DNA from: Verrucomicrobiota bacterium
GTDB taxonomy: Bacteria; Verrucomicrobiota; Verrucomicrobiia; Opitutales; UBA953
Direction: 5' to 3'
DNA length: 64,000 bases
Assembly: GCA_015061905.1 (NCBI GenBank)
Contig: SUVQ01000004.1
Span: 124,001-188,000, forward strand
Shown: positions 1 through 8,250 of the stretch, piece after piece
How the letters are laid out: each line of letters starts with the position of its first letter
Numbering within the stretch: the first letter of the stretch is position 1
Notes under the pieces: generated by a model
Seen by the model: the letters and a program-made list of their open reading frames with translations, nothing else
The model's database searches: none
Told to the model about the DNA's origin: nothing
Translations under genes and position numbers: made by a program

Positions 1-1
1 A

Positions 2-487
2 ATCCGCAAAAACTTTAAGTTCACCTTCGAACGCCTTTTCCACGGCGGCGAAAGCGATTTGCAACTCGTGCAAAACGAAGACGTGCTCGACAGCGGAATC
101 GAAATCATCGCACGCCCGCCGGGAACAAAGTTGCGCAGTATTTCCCTGCTTTCGGGCGGACAGCGCACAATGACCGCCGTCGCCTTGCTCTTCGGAATTT
201 ATATGGTAAAACCGTCGCCGTTCTGCGTGCTCGACGAGCTGGACGCTCCGCTCGACGACGCAAACGTCGGTCGCTTCACCGATATCGTTCGCGAATTTAC
301 GCGCTATTCGCAATTCCTTGTCGTAACGCACAACAAGCGCACCGTCTCCGCCGCAAACACGATTTACGGCGTAACCATGCAGGAACGCGGCGTGACGCAA
401 GTGCTTTCCATGCGCTACAACTCGGATTCCGGCGACACCGAAACCGTTTCGCTTGAAGGGCGCGGCACTTTCGATATGGCGCGCTAA
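2..487 (+). CDS. smc: Chromosome segregation protein SMC, C-terminal end (5' truncated by window)
   Basis: The reading frame is open from base 2 and encodes the last 161 residues of an SMC-type ATPase head. The ABC signature LSGGQ sits near residues 50-54, and the Walker B strand with D-loop follows (FCVLDELDAPLDD, near residue 75). A switch histidine in VVTHNKRT comes next. SMC dimers organise and segregate the chromosome; the C-terminal lobe pairs with the N-terminal Walker A lobe, which lies upstream of the window. The order of motifs and the short tail after the switch fit SMC better than RecF/RecN or MukB. The fragment carries no copy of the GGGAACG word. Confidence 0.88.
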   Translation: MRKNFKFTFERLFHGGESDLQLVQNEDVLDSGIEIIARPPGTKLRSISLLSGGQRTMTAVALLFGIYMVKPSPFCVLDELDAPLDDANVGRFTDIVREFTRYSQFLVVTHNKRTVSAANTIYGVTMQERGVTQVLSMRYNSDSGDTETVSLEGRGTFDMAR

Positions 488-585
488 AATCCCGCCGTTT
501 CTTTCGAACCACGGAAAACACCGAAGCGCACGGATTTTTTAAAAGCATCTCGCAAAGCCGCCAAGCCGCGAAGTTTTTTTAAGAA

Positions 586-620
586 TTAGGAATGAGGAGA
601 AAGACTTTTCTCATTCCTAA
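586..620. repeat. Intergenic hairpin made of the word TTAGGAATGAG
   Basis: TTAGGAATGAG at 586-596 pairs perfectly with CTCATTCCTAA at 610-620 (11 bp, 13-base loop). Related AATTAGGA-type words form the hairpin after kdsD (30412-30480) and appear singly near 16590. It lies about 100 bases after smc and could also end that transcript, although no T-run follows. Confidence 0.55.
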
Positions 621-632
621 TAAATCACCAAT

Positions 633-687
633 AAAAGCTCTCCCTCTTGCTAAGAGGGAGGGGACCATGCGATAGCATGGTGAGGGC
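633..687 (+). repeat. REP-like element with two hairpins, copy 1
   Basis: First hairpin: CTCCCTCTT (640-648) with AAGAGGGAG (652-660). Second hairpin: ACCATGC (664-670) with GCATGGT (675-681). The flanks AAAAGCTCT and GGTGAGGGC are shared with a second copy in reverse orientation at 47282-47342. The second hairpin's sequence differs between copies while its ability to pair is kept. Confidence 0.65.
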
Positions 688-1067
688 GTTCTTTAGTCGC
701 GGCGGGAACGTGATTTTTTTACGCAAAGAAAAAACTTTGCGATTTCGCGGCTTTGCGCGAAAAAAATCTCCCGCAGAGAACGCGGAGATTCGCAGTGTTT
801 TTGTAAACCTGTGAGAAAAAAATAAAAAACCACGGAACACACGGATGCACACGGAAGTTTTTTTATAAATCATTCGTGAAAATTCGCGTCCGTCCGCAGT
901 TTCTTTTCTTTTTCCGAAAGCGCGCGGGAACGCAGATTCTACGCGGGAACGCAACGCTTAATGCTACCAAAGCAATAGAAAATGAAAAATTTTGTCTCAA
1001 TTAATTCTTGCGTTCTCAAAAAAAAAAAACGGTAGGATGTTCAAACTTTTTATTCAATTCAACAACT

Positions 1068-3113
1068 ATGAAAATCTCCAAATTCCTCTTTTCAACGCTC
1101 GTCGCGGCTGCCGCGATGACCTCCACCGCCTTCGCCGAAGGCACGGTCAGTATCAGCGGGACAGAATATGACTCTTTTGATGCGGCATTCAATGCTGCAA
1201 AAGAAGGCGATGTGCTTAACATTTCCGGCTCGGTTGGTGTCGGAAGTGTTGCAGGGGACATCAATAAAAGTGTTGATTTGAGTGGCTCTGGAACTATTGA
1301 TCTTGGTGAGAAAAATTTTATTATCGGATATAAAACCAATGACGCTGTTGTCACCATAACGGAAGATTCTGATATTTCATTTACCAATGGCAACGGACAA
1401 GGAGTGATTGTTTCTGGTGCTCGCGAAAACGATCGGTTCAATGGGACATTTATTATTGATAATGCTCGTGTGAGCATGGATTACTTGCTGAATCGAAATA
1501 TCACTACCATCAAGGGGGATGGTAGCGGAATAATTTCTGAAAAGGCAAATCTGTCTCTCACCAAAGGTGTGATTATTGGTAATCGCAAAGCAGAAACCGG
1601 AGGTGCAGGATTAGGGTTGTTCACTTTGACGGATAATGCCTATGTGAAAATCTCCGACAATACAGGACATGCGACTGAAATCGGCTACGAGAACGGAGAT
1701 GGTCATTTAGTCGTAGAAAAAAACTCTACATTTGACAATGGTGCAGGGAGGGCTTTCGTCGTCTATGTTGGTGATGTCTCTGTAACGACGGGAAGTGCAC
1801 TAATCGCACATAGCGTTGAGTTAAAATCCGATACAGCCTTGCTCGTCTCTGATTCTACGCTCACGGCAAAATCGGTTTTTGGTAGCGGACGCTTTGTCGG
1901 TAATGGTGCGGTTAATTTGAATGCAGATAGAATTTCGCAACAGATTTTTATTGGCGGGACGTATGACGAGGCAAATAATCGTGTATACAGCGATGTTCGT
2001 TCCACGGTTACGCTGGGGGATGTGAGCGGCAATGGAATCACAATCAGCGACAAGGAATTTCGCGTTAATAATGCGGATATAGTGCTCAACGCAAATGTAA
2101 CGGCGGAACTCGGAAACGGGACTTTCCTTTATTTGCGTAAGTCTACTTTGGATTTGAATGGGCATGACTTGGTAATTAACTCCGGAAAATTTCTTTCAAC
2201 CGGTCTTGATATTGTCGGAAAGGGGACAATCACTATCGATAACGCGAATGATCAGCCGTGCTGGCAAACGTTTGCGAGCTCTATCGGCACGGGCGTTACA
2301 CTTAAGGGAACGAAGCAATTCTGCATTTACGAAGATTTGACTGTTTACGGTAAGTTGCAGAACGAAGGCAAAGCAGGCAACGGAACAACGCACATCGGAT
2401 TCAATGATGATTTTTGGACAGACGGTGCGATTTTGAAGATTTCCGGAAAAGACGCGAGCGTTTCGCAAACCGGAGGTGCCGGTGTTATTATTCATGGCGC
2501 GGATGTGGCACACGGAATCGAATCATCCGGAGTTGTCGTTGAAGACGGCGGTACTGTTGACTGGGCAAGCGCGGGAACTGTTACCAACAACGGCTTCATC
2601 GAAGTCGGTGCAGAATCCTCGCTCACGGCGAATGTGATTACGGGAACAGGCGACGTGGTTCTCGCGGGAACGATTAATGTCGGCGAATCACTCACGACAG
2701 GGAATCTGACGATTGTCGCGGGGGCGACTTTGAATATCGGTCCGATGGTGGCTCTTTTCTCGGTGAATACGGAAGAAAACAGCCTTTCGTTCGACACGTT
2801 GACGATTGTTGACGAGGAAGGAACGCTCATCAACGACAACGGCGATTTGGACTTGTCTTCGATTCTTTCCGATGAGAGCACCGGAACGAGTGCTTTGCTC
2901 TCTGCAATCAAATCGAAAGCATCGGAAAGTGAAGGCGAATCTCCTGTCGTTAAAGTTCAGGACAAGAATGGTTCTGTGTTTGACGTAGAGTTCACGGTAG
3001 GTGAAAACGGCGAAATTTCAGCGACGGTAGTTCCCGAGCCGTCGGCGTTCGGGTTGCTGGCGGGCTTGGGCGCGATTGCGCTTGCGGTTTCGCGTCGCCG
3101 TCGTAGCCGCTAA
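1068..3113 (+). CDS. Secreted PEP-CTERM protein with beta-repeat body
   Basis: 681 residues. The ATG at 1068 is preferred over an in-frame upstream start because it opens a clear signal peptide (MKISKFLFSTLVAAAAMTSTAFA). Its leader (caattcaac...tatga) also matches that of the PEP-CTERM gene at 44182. The body is rich in Gly, Asn, Thr, Val and Asp with short repeats, as in secreted beta-helix or autotransporter-like passengers. The C-terminus VPEPSAFGLLAGLG plus a hydrophobic helix and RRRR tail is a PEP-CTERM sorting signal, which exosortase recognises and cleaves. No exosortase gene lies in the window. The first 1.2 kb is AT-richer than neighbouring genes and carries no GGGAACG word. Function beyond surface or matrix display is unknown. 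Confidence 0.85.
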   Translation: MKISKFLFSTLVAAAAMTSTAFAEGTVSISGTEYDSFDAAFNAAKEGDVLNISGSVGVGSVAGDINKSVDLSGSGTIDLGEKNFIIGYKTNDAVVTITEDSDISFTNGNGQGVIVSGARENDRFNGTFIIDNARVSMDYLLNRNITTIKGDGSGIISEKANLSLTKGVIIGNRKAETGGAGLGLFTLTDNAYVKISDNTGHATEIGYENGDGHLVVEKNSTFDNGAGRAFVVYVGDVSVTTGSALIAHSVELKSDTALLVSDSTLTAKSVFGSGRFVGNGAVNLNADRISQQIFIGGTYDEANNRVYSDVRSTVTLGDVSGNGITISDKEFRVNNADIVLNANVTAELGNGTFLYLRKSTLDLNGHDLVINSGKFLSTGLDIVGKGTITIDNANDQPCWQTFASSIGTGVTLKGTKQFCIYEDLTVYGKLQNEGKAGNGTTHIGFNDDFWTDGAILKISGKDASVSQTGGAGVIIHGADVAHGIESSGVVVEDGGTVDWASAGTVTNNGFIEVGAESSLTANVITGTGDVVLAGTINVGESLTTGNLTIVAGATLNIGPMVALFSVNTEENSLSFDTLTIVDEEGTLINDNGDLDLSSILSDESTGTSALLSAIKSKASESEGESPVVKVQDKNGSVFDVEFTVGENGEISATVVPEPSAFGLLAGLGAIALAVSRRRRSR

Positions 3114-3125
3114 AATTATTGAAAG

Positions 3126-3182
3126 AACCACGGAATTCACGGAAATTTTAAGTAAAATCCTTCCGTTATTCCGTGGTTTTTA
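3126..3182 (+). terminator. Terminator-like hairpin after first PEP-CTERM gene
   Basis: AACCACGGAAT (3126-3136) pairs with ATTCCGTGGTT (3168-3178), followed by a T-run. The same ACCACGGAA word recurs in other gaps. Confidence 0.6.
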
Positions 3183-3191
3183 TTAAAGGAG

Positions 3192-3217
3192 AACAGCCGT
3201 CCCGGCTGTTTTTTTTA
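3192..3217 (+). terminator. Rho-independent terminator
   Basis: AACAGCCG (3192-3199), loop TCC, CGGCTGTT (3203-3210), then eight or so T residues. It is a second stop signal for the PEP-CTERM transcript. Confidence 0.75.
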
Positions 3218-3330
3218 TCGGGAGAAACGGCTGGAATCCGCTTCTCCTATTTTCAAAAAATCTCTGTGTCTTTGTGTCTCCGTGAGAACTATTTAAAAAC
3301 TTTGCGTTTTCGCGTTTTGGCGCGAGATAA

Positions 3331-3367
3331 AAAAGCGTTCGCGTTCCGCTACGCTGACGGGAACGCC
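3331..3367 (-). terminator. Terminator built from the GGGAACG word, end of the minus-strand operon
   Basis: Read on the minus strand, GCGTTCCCG is followed by an imperfect complement CGGAACGC, a further GAACGC and a run of six T residues. It starts right after the CPBP protease stop codon, so it should end the coaB operon. Confidence 0.6.
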
Positions 3368-3368
3368 T

Positions 3369-4223
3369 TTACAGAAAAGCCAAGCAGAGTAGGGTGTTGG
3401 CGTTGAAAAGCCCGTGGACGATAATCGGCGCGGCGAGTCGGCCCGTTTTTTCGTAGGCGAAGCAAAAGATACAACCGAGCAAGGTCAGCGGCAGATAGGA
3501 AATCGGCGCGTCGTGCATGAGCGCAAAAACGATGCTTGAGAGCACGGCGGCGGGAACGGCACTCATTTTGCTTTTCAGAAAGCGGTAAAGCCCGGCGCGG
3601 AAAATGATTTCTTCGATAATCGGCGTAAAAATCGCAATGGCGGGAACGCACAGTAGCGGAATCAGCGGATTTTCCGCTCGGCTAAAGGCTTCGACTAAGA
3701 TTTGGTTTTCCCGAAAAATTGCCTGCACGGATTCCGGGGCGAGCGTAACGACAGCGGCAACCAGCCACGCGGCGACTGCCGACACGGAAAAGCCGACAAG
3801 GAAAAGCGCGGGAACGCAAAAACGGTTTGTCGGCAAAAGCCACGCGGCGAGCGGCGCTCTGTCGTTCGGCACGGCGTTCAGGTTTTCCGGGAACGCGTTC
3901 GGGAAAATTTTAATAAAAAAGAGCAGGGCGAGAAGGGAGAGCGTCTGTGTGGCGGGAATGAGATAAATGACATCGTTTTTTTCGGCAATAAGCCCCGGAA
4001 AAATAGCCTGCGCTGTCGCCGAGCAGAGCATTCCCACGGCGAAAACGCAAAAGACGGCGATACCGGAAAACGCAAAAAAACTTGAGGCGGGCGCATTCCA
4101 CGCGGGAAGTTTAGCGCGCGCGGGAACGCGGCGGAGCGCGCTTATTTGAAACCCGGCGGCGACAAATCCGGCAAGGATGAGAATCCCCTGCCAAACGCCG
4201 ACGATGATTTCCGCCTTGCTCAT
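3369..4223 (-). CDS. CPBP family intramembrane metalloprotease
   Basis: 284 residues with about eight hydrophobic segments. The conserved CPBP (Abi/Rce1) motifs are visible: E204-E205-x3-R209 in IIEEIIFRAG, a later His237 in ALMHDAP, and H270 with N274 in IIVHGLFNAN, the expected metal and catalytic residues. Family members are membrane proteases that process CAAX-like proteins, bacteriocins or other membrane substrates; the substrate here cannot be told. The start ATG overlaps the upstream stop by four bases (ATGA), so translation is probably coupled to the gene before it. Confidence 0.85.
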   Translation of the reverse strand: MSKAEIIVGVWQGILILAGFVAAGFQISALRRVPARAKLPAWNAPASSFFAFSGIAVFCVFAVGMLCSATAQAIFPGLIAEKNDVIYLIPATQTLSLLALLFFIKIFPNAFPENLNAVPNDRAPLAAWLLPTNRFCVPALFLVGFSVSAVAAWLVAAVVTLAPESVQAIFRENQILVEAFSRAENPLIPLLCVPAIAIFTPIIEEIIFRAGLYRFLKSKMSAVPAAVLSSIVFALMHDAPISYLPLTLLGCIFCFAYEKTGRLAAPIIVHGLFNANTLLCLAFL

Positions 4224-5776
4224 TTTTTCGGGTGGGCGACGAGTTCGAGTTTTTCGCCTTCGCCGAGTTCAAGATTCCGGAAAATCACGAAATTTTCCGT
4301 CAGAATATCGGGCGCGACGGCGGTTTCTTTTTCTCCGATGCGCAGTGCGGAGAAATTTTCGTCGGCAAAAATGCGTTCCGGGAACCACAGGCAAAAATCG
4401 CCCTTGTAGGCGTTCCCGCGGGTTGTTCTGACGGTGAACAGCCGCGCGTTCCCGTTGAGCCGGGTGCGGCAATCCCAAGGTTGCGTGCTCGGCGCGTCCG
4501 GGTTGAAACGGGTGCGGAAAAGCGGATCGCCGTAAAAGGCGACCGTGTCCCGATCGTGCAGGCGTCCGATAAGTTCGCGGCCGACGCGCACGCCTTTTTG
4601 CGCAAGATTGGAGGCGAAACCGTCCACGTAAATGCCTTCCATGCCTTCGGCGGAAAGCGGAACGGGGTATCTCGTCAACGCCGCCGGAAGATTTTTTAGC
4701 AGAATTTGGTTATTGAAAAACCACGCCTGCCCGACGCTTGTCGCCTGATGCCCGCCGAAGAATTGCCCGGAGGTTCCCCAGCCGCCTTCGCCGAACCATG
4801 TCGGTACCGTGTAGCCGACGAGCTGCTTTACGTTGGCGGCGGAAATTGCCGTAACTGCCATCGAGAACGGCGTGCGCAGGCAATCGCCGAAAAGACAGTT
4901 GCCCGCCGCGATCCAAACTTTTTCGTTCTGCGTGCGGGGAAGTTTTTTCAGTTTTTGCGTTTTGAAAAATTTTTCCGACGTTCCCGCGTTGCCCATGGCG
5001 CGGCGGAAGTCCGGCATTTTTTCTTTGGGAACGAGGTAAAAATCCGTTCCCGCCGAGGCGATGAGCCCTTCGCCGAAAGGCATTTCCAGGTTAAATTCCG
5101 TGGCGTGCGATGCGGACATAAGGAATTGCGGGCGGATTTTTTCCCATTGCTCCGCAAAAATATCGACCATTTCCTCGTCGGGCTTGGCGTTTGTTTTTTC
5201 CTTCGAAACATAGTTTTCGGTTTCGACAAATTCGCGCCGTCCCCAGTCGGTGATGAAGAAGCTTTGTTTAAAGCGTTGCCGGTCAAAATTCGTTGTGCCG
5301 AGCGCGCGGTCAAGAATCAGCGGTTCGTCTTTTGCCAAAAGTTCCGCCGCCGTTTTTCCGTCGCGCCCCGTAATGATACCCCAGATAAAATCGCCGTAAA
5401 TATCGCCGTTCATTTCGCGCGAGAGCGTGTGGAGCTTGGCGACGAAGACGCGGTCGATTTCCTGCGGGCGGGCGACAACGGCGACGTAGCGCGGCGCGGC
5501 TTTTTTCAGCGCGTTTTTGGCTTTGGCGATGTCGTTCCCGCGCCAAACGATGATTTTTGCGCGATGGTGTTTGGCAAATTTTGCCGCCGCTTTTTTCCAA
5601 TCTTTTTGTTTGAGCGTTTTTTCGGAAACGAGAACGACGTATTCGCCCTGTGCGACGGCGGGTTCTGCGTCTGTCGTCACCGCTTGCGGTTCCGGCTCGG
5701 CATCGGCAACGGCGGAAAATGCGGGAACGCAGAGTGCGGTCGCCGCCAAAAAATAATTCGGGAAAAATGCGCTCAT
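4220..5776 (-). CDS. Secreted protein, possible clan CD (caspase-fold) cysteine peptidase-like
   Basis: 518 residues from the ATG at 5776, four bases after the coaB stop. This start gives a signal peptide (hydrophobic stretch ending in AFSAVADA); an in-frame ATG at 5815 would sit inside coaB. The middle holds SASHATEFN followed about 90 residues later by WIAAGNCLFGDC. A His then a Cys, each after a hydrophobic strand, is the order of the catalytic dyad in clan CD peptidases such as gingipains. The next stretch (VGYTVPTWFGEGGWG) is also typical of such folds. I did not recognise the family with certainty; function is inferred. It sits between coaB and a membrane protease. Confidence 0.5.
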   Translation of the reverse strand: MSAFFPNYFLAATALCVPAFSAVADAEPEPQAVTTDAEPAVAQGEYVVLVSEKTLKQKDWKKAAAKFAKHHRAKIIVWRGNDIAKAKNALKKAAPRYVAVVARPQEIDRVFVAKLHTLSREMNGDIYGDFIWGIITGRDGKTAAELLAKDEPLILDRALGTTNFDRQRFKQSFFITDWGRREFVETENYVSKEKTNAKPDEEMVDIFAEQWEKIRPQFLMSASHATEFNLEMPFGEGLIASAGTDFYLVPKEKMPDFRRAMGNAGTSEKFFKTQKLKKLPRTQNEKVWIAAGNCLFGDCLRTPFSMAVTAISAANVKQLVGYTVPTWFGEGGWGTSGQFFGGHQATSVGQAWFFNNQILLKNLPAALTRYPVPLSAEGMEGIYVDGFASNLAQKGVRVGRELIGRLHDRDTVAFYGDPLFRTRFNPDAPSTQPWDCRTRLNGNARLFTVRTTRGNAYKGDFCLWFPERIFADENFSALRIGEKETAVAPDILTENFVIFRNLELGEGEKLELVAHPKK

Positions 5777-5780
5777 AGGT

Positions 5781-6434
5781 TTAATCCGTGTGTTTTTTTG
5801 AATGAAAATTTTCAACTTCGCGAATGAGGGATTTTCCGATTTCGGTTTTTGGAGCGGGACCCAAAACCTTGCGGAAACCGTCGTGTCCGAGCAGGAAAAT
5901 CGTGTTGTCGTCCGCGCCGAACGCGCCGACGTTCCCGCGTCCGACGAGGTTGGCGGCGATCAAATCCAGATTTTTTTCGACGAGTTTTTTCTGTGCGTAG
6001 GTTTCGATGTCCTGCGTCTCGGCGGCGAAGCCTACCACGGTTTGGCTCGGTGTTTTTTCTGCGGCGACGGTTTTCAAAATATCGGCAACGGGCTCAAATT
6101 CCACGACCATACCGTTTCCGTCTTTTTTGCGCTTGTGCGGCTCGTAGTTTTTGGGGCGAAAATCGCAGACGGCGGCGGTTTTTATCAAAATGTCGCATTG
6201 CGGGAAGGCGGTGCGGACGGCGCGGAGCATTTCTTCCCCCGTCGTAACGGGAACGCAATCGACACCCGCCGGAACCGGCAACGAAACATTCGCGCTGACG
6301 AGCACGACTTCCATGCCGCGTTCCCGCGCCGCTGCCGCAATCGCGTAACCCATTTTCCCGCTGGAAGGATTGGAAATAAATCGAACCGGATCAAAAAATT
6401 CTCGGGTCGCGCCCGCTGTAATAAGCACTCGCAT
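5781..6434 (-). CDS. coaB: Phosphopantothenate-cysteine ligase, stand-alone CoaB
   Basis: 217 residues. CoaB joins 4'-phosphopantothenate to cysteine using a nucleotide triphosphate, in coenzyme A synthesis. MRVLITAGATREFFDPVR opens the nucleotide-binding fold; NPSSGKMGYA and AAVCDFRP match the conserved SSGxMG and AAVxDxxP motifs. The ATG at 6434 is chosen because it begins right at the first strand. Most bacteria have CoaBC, a fusion with the CoaC decarboxylase domain at the N-terminus. Here there is no room for it: only CoaB is present, and CoaC must be elsewhere or replaced. It is first in a three-gene minus-strand cluster. Confidence 0.88.
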   Translation of the reverse strand: MRVLITAGATREFFDPVRFISNPSSGKMGYAIAAAARERGMEVVLVSANVSLPVPAGVDCVPVTTGEEMLRAVRTAFPQCDILIKTAAVCDFRPKNYEPHKRKKDGNGMVVEFEPVADILKTVAAEKTPSQTVVGFAAETQDIETYAQKKLVEKNLDLIAANLVGRGNVGAFGADDNTIFLLGHDGFRKVLGPAPKTEIGKSLIREVENFHSKKHTD

Positions 6435-6676
6435 TTGGATTTTAAGGGGGAAGCCGGAATTAAACGCGGATTTTTTTCCTAAGTCCATTTTTTTGTTTGG
6501 GGGGACGTTGCGCGGAGCGTTCCCGTCCGCCGAAATTTTGCGCCAGGTCGCGAAGTATTTACGTTAAAAAAAACTTTGCGGCTTAGCACCTTTTCGCGGG
6601 GTTTCGGAACGGTATTTCCGGTCGAAACGCCTGTGTTTTTTTTTGTGAGATTCGGCGTATTCCGCGCTTCAAAAAT

Positions 6677-8152
6677 TCAGATATTTTTTAAAAACACGAA
6701 AAGTTCCTCGGCGAATTTTTCACCGATGCCTTCAACGGTGCGGAGTTCTTCAAGCGTCGCGGCTTTGAGGCGCGGGATCGTGCGGAAACGCGCGAGTAGC
6801 GCTTCCTTGCGGCGCTCGCCTAAGCCGGGCATTTCGTCGAGCACGGACTCGCGGATTTTTTTCGAGCGCAAATCCGCATTATAGGAATTGGCGAAGCGGT
6901 GAGCCTCGTCGCGCAGGCGTTGCACGAGGCGGAGCGCGGGGCAGTCGTCCGGCATTTTGAGCGGTTCGCGTCCGTCATGAAAAATTATATACTCCTCGCG
7001 TTTTGCCATGCCGACCATCATCGGCGGCTCTATGCCGATTTCGGAAAACGCCTCAAGCGCGGAATGCACTTGCCCGATGCCACCGTCGATGACGATTAAA
7101 TCCGGGAACGCGCGATTTTCGCGGTGCAGGCGCGAGTAGCGGCGGAAAATCGTTTCGCGCATGGAGCGGAAGTCGTCGTTCCCGACGTAGCCTTTGATGC
7201 GGAAGCGGCGGTATTCGTTTTTGTCGGGAACGCCGTCGCGAAAATGCACGCAGGAGGAAACGACGAAAGTGCCCGAAATATGCGAAATATCGAAGCACTC
7301 CATCGTGCGCGGCGGTGTTTTCATGGCGAGAATTTCGCCGAGTTGTTCAACGGCGGCAAGCGGCGTGGTCGGGTCTGGCAACGGGTTCCCGCGGGCGAAA
7401 CGGCGGGATTTTTCCAGCGTCGCTTCAATCGCGGCGATTTGGTCGCGCAACATCGCCGCGCGCTCGTAATCGCGGATTTCCGCCGCATCCGCCATTGCGG
7501 CGCGGAGGCGTTCGACTTCCTCGCGGTCGCGTCCTTCGAGAAAATCGCAGGCGGCATCGACGCGGGAACGGTATTCTTCGGCGGAAACTTCGTTGGCGTG
7601 GCCGTAAATTTCGGCGCGCACGTCGTTGTAAAGCCGCCAGCGTCCGTCGGGAAGTTTTTGCGGATGCGTATCGCCGAGAATAATGCCGAATTTTTTGCGC
7701 AGTTGCGCGAGCGTGCGGCGCACGCCGGTGGAATGCGGGAACGGACCGAAGTAGCGCGCTTTGTCGGTAGTGCGCACGCGCACGAGGCGAAACGCGGGAA
7801 GCTCGGCGTTTAAATCGACGCGGATTTGAATGAACTGTTTGTCGTCGGTAAAGAGCGTGTTGTATTTCGGTTTCAGCTCTTTGATGAGGCGGCCTTCGAG
7901 CAAAAGCGCCTCCGTTTCCGAGCGCACGACGTGATATTCGAAATCGGCGATGAGCTCGACGAGCATGCGGATTTTCGGTCCGAGCATCGGGCGGCGACCG
8001 GGCTGAAAATACGTGGAAACACGGTTTTTGAGGTTTTTGGCTTTGCCGACATAAATAATCGAGCCGAGGCGGTCTTTCATCAGATAAACGCCCGGTTTGC
8101 GCGGGAGCGCGCGCACTTTCGCTTTCAGCGGTTCCTCGTATTTTTCAAGCAT
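6677..8152 (-). CDS. uvrC: UvrABC excinuclease subunit C, short form lacking the Cys cluster
   Basis: 491 residues, against about 600 in well-known UvrC. It makes the two incisions in nucleotide excision repair. Seen in order: GIY-YIG nuclease (KPGVYLMKDRLG with IIYVGKAKNLKNR, near residues 19-50), UVR motif (RDYERAAMLRDQI), RNase H-like endonuclease with ECFDISHISG and LIVIDGGIGQ, and a C-terminal helix-hairpin-helix pair (LGERRKEAL, VEGIGEKFAEEL). The region where E. coli has four cysteines of a 4Fe-4S site reads LGDTHPQKLPDGRWRLYNDV and has none. The ATG at 8152 fits the family N-terminus. Confidence 0.92.
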   Translation of the reverse strand: MLEKYEEPLKAKVRALPRKPGVYLMKDRLGSIIYVGKAKNLKNRVSTYFQPGRRPMLGPKIRMLVELIADFEYHVVRSETEALLLEGRLIKELKPKYNTLFTDDKQFIQIRVDLNAELPAFRLVRVRTTDKARYFGPFPHSTGVRRTLAQLRKKFGIILGDTHPQKLPDGRWRLYNDVRAEIYGHANEVSAEEYRSRVDAACDFLEGRDREEVERLRAAMADAAEIRDYERAAMLRDQIAAIEATLEKSRRFARGNPLPDPTTPLAAVEQLGEILAMKTPPRTMECFDISHISGTFVVSSCVHFRDGVPDKNEYRRFRIKGYVGNDDFRSMRETIFRRYSRLHRENRAFPDLIVIDGGIGQVHSALEAFSEIGIEPPMMVGMAKREEYIIFHDGREPLKMPDDCPALRLVQRLRDEAHRFANSYNADLRSKKIRESVLDEMPGLGERRKEALLARFRTIPRLKAATLEELRTVEGIGEKFAEELFVFLKNI

Positions 8153-8250
8153 GCTTCGATACCGGAAATTTAAACTGTGAAAGGAAATGCGCCAAGCCCT
8201 TAAAAAGTGTCGAAAAGGAGGACGATTCCGCTTATCATGCACGAGTGAAA

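Larger units (their letters stand above)
488..1067. other. Gene-free stretch with several intergenic repeats
   Basis: No credible gene. It holds a hairpin (586-620), a REP-like two-hairpin element (633-687), three copies of the GCGGGAACG word (near 710, 925 and 942), and runs of the words ACCACGGAA, ACACGGATG and GCAAAGCCGC that recur in other gaps (3126, 53850-54030). Bases 1019-1029 are a long A-tract just before the leader of the next gene. Confidence 0.7.

Noticed and set aside
4706-5827. A 373-codon open frame on the plus strand antisense to the secreted protein and coaB
   Set aside because: It mirrors two genes with recognisable motifs on the minus strand, is rich in Arg, Phe and Cys as expected of antisense to biased codons, and has no start context or motif.
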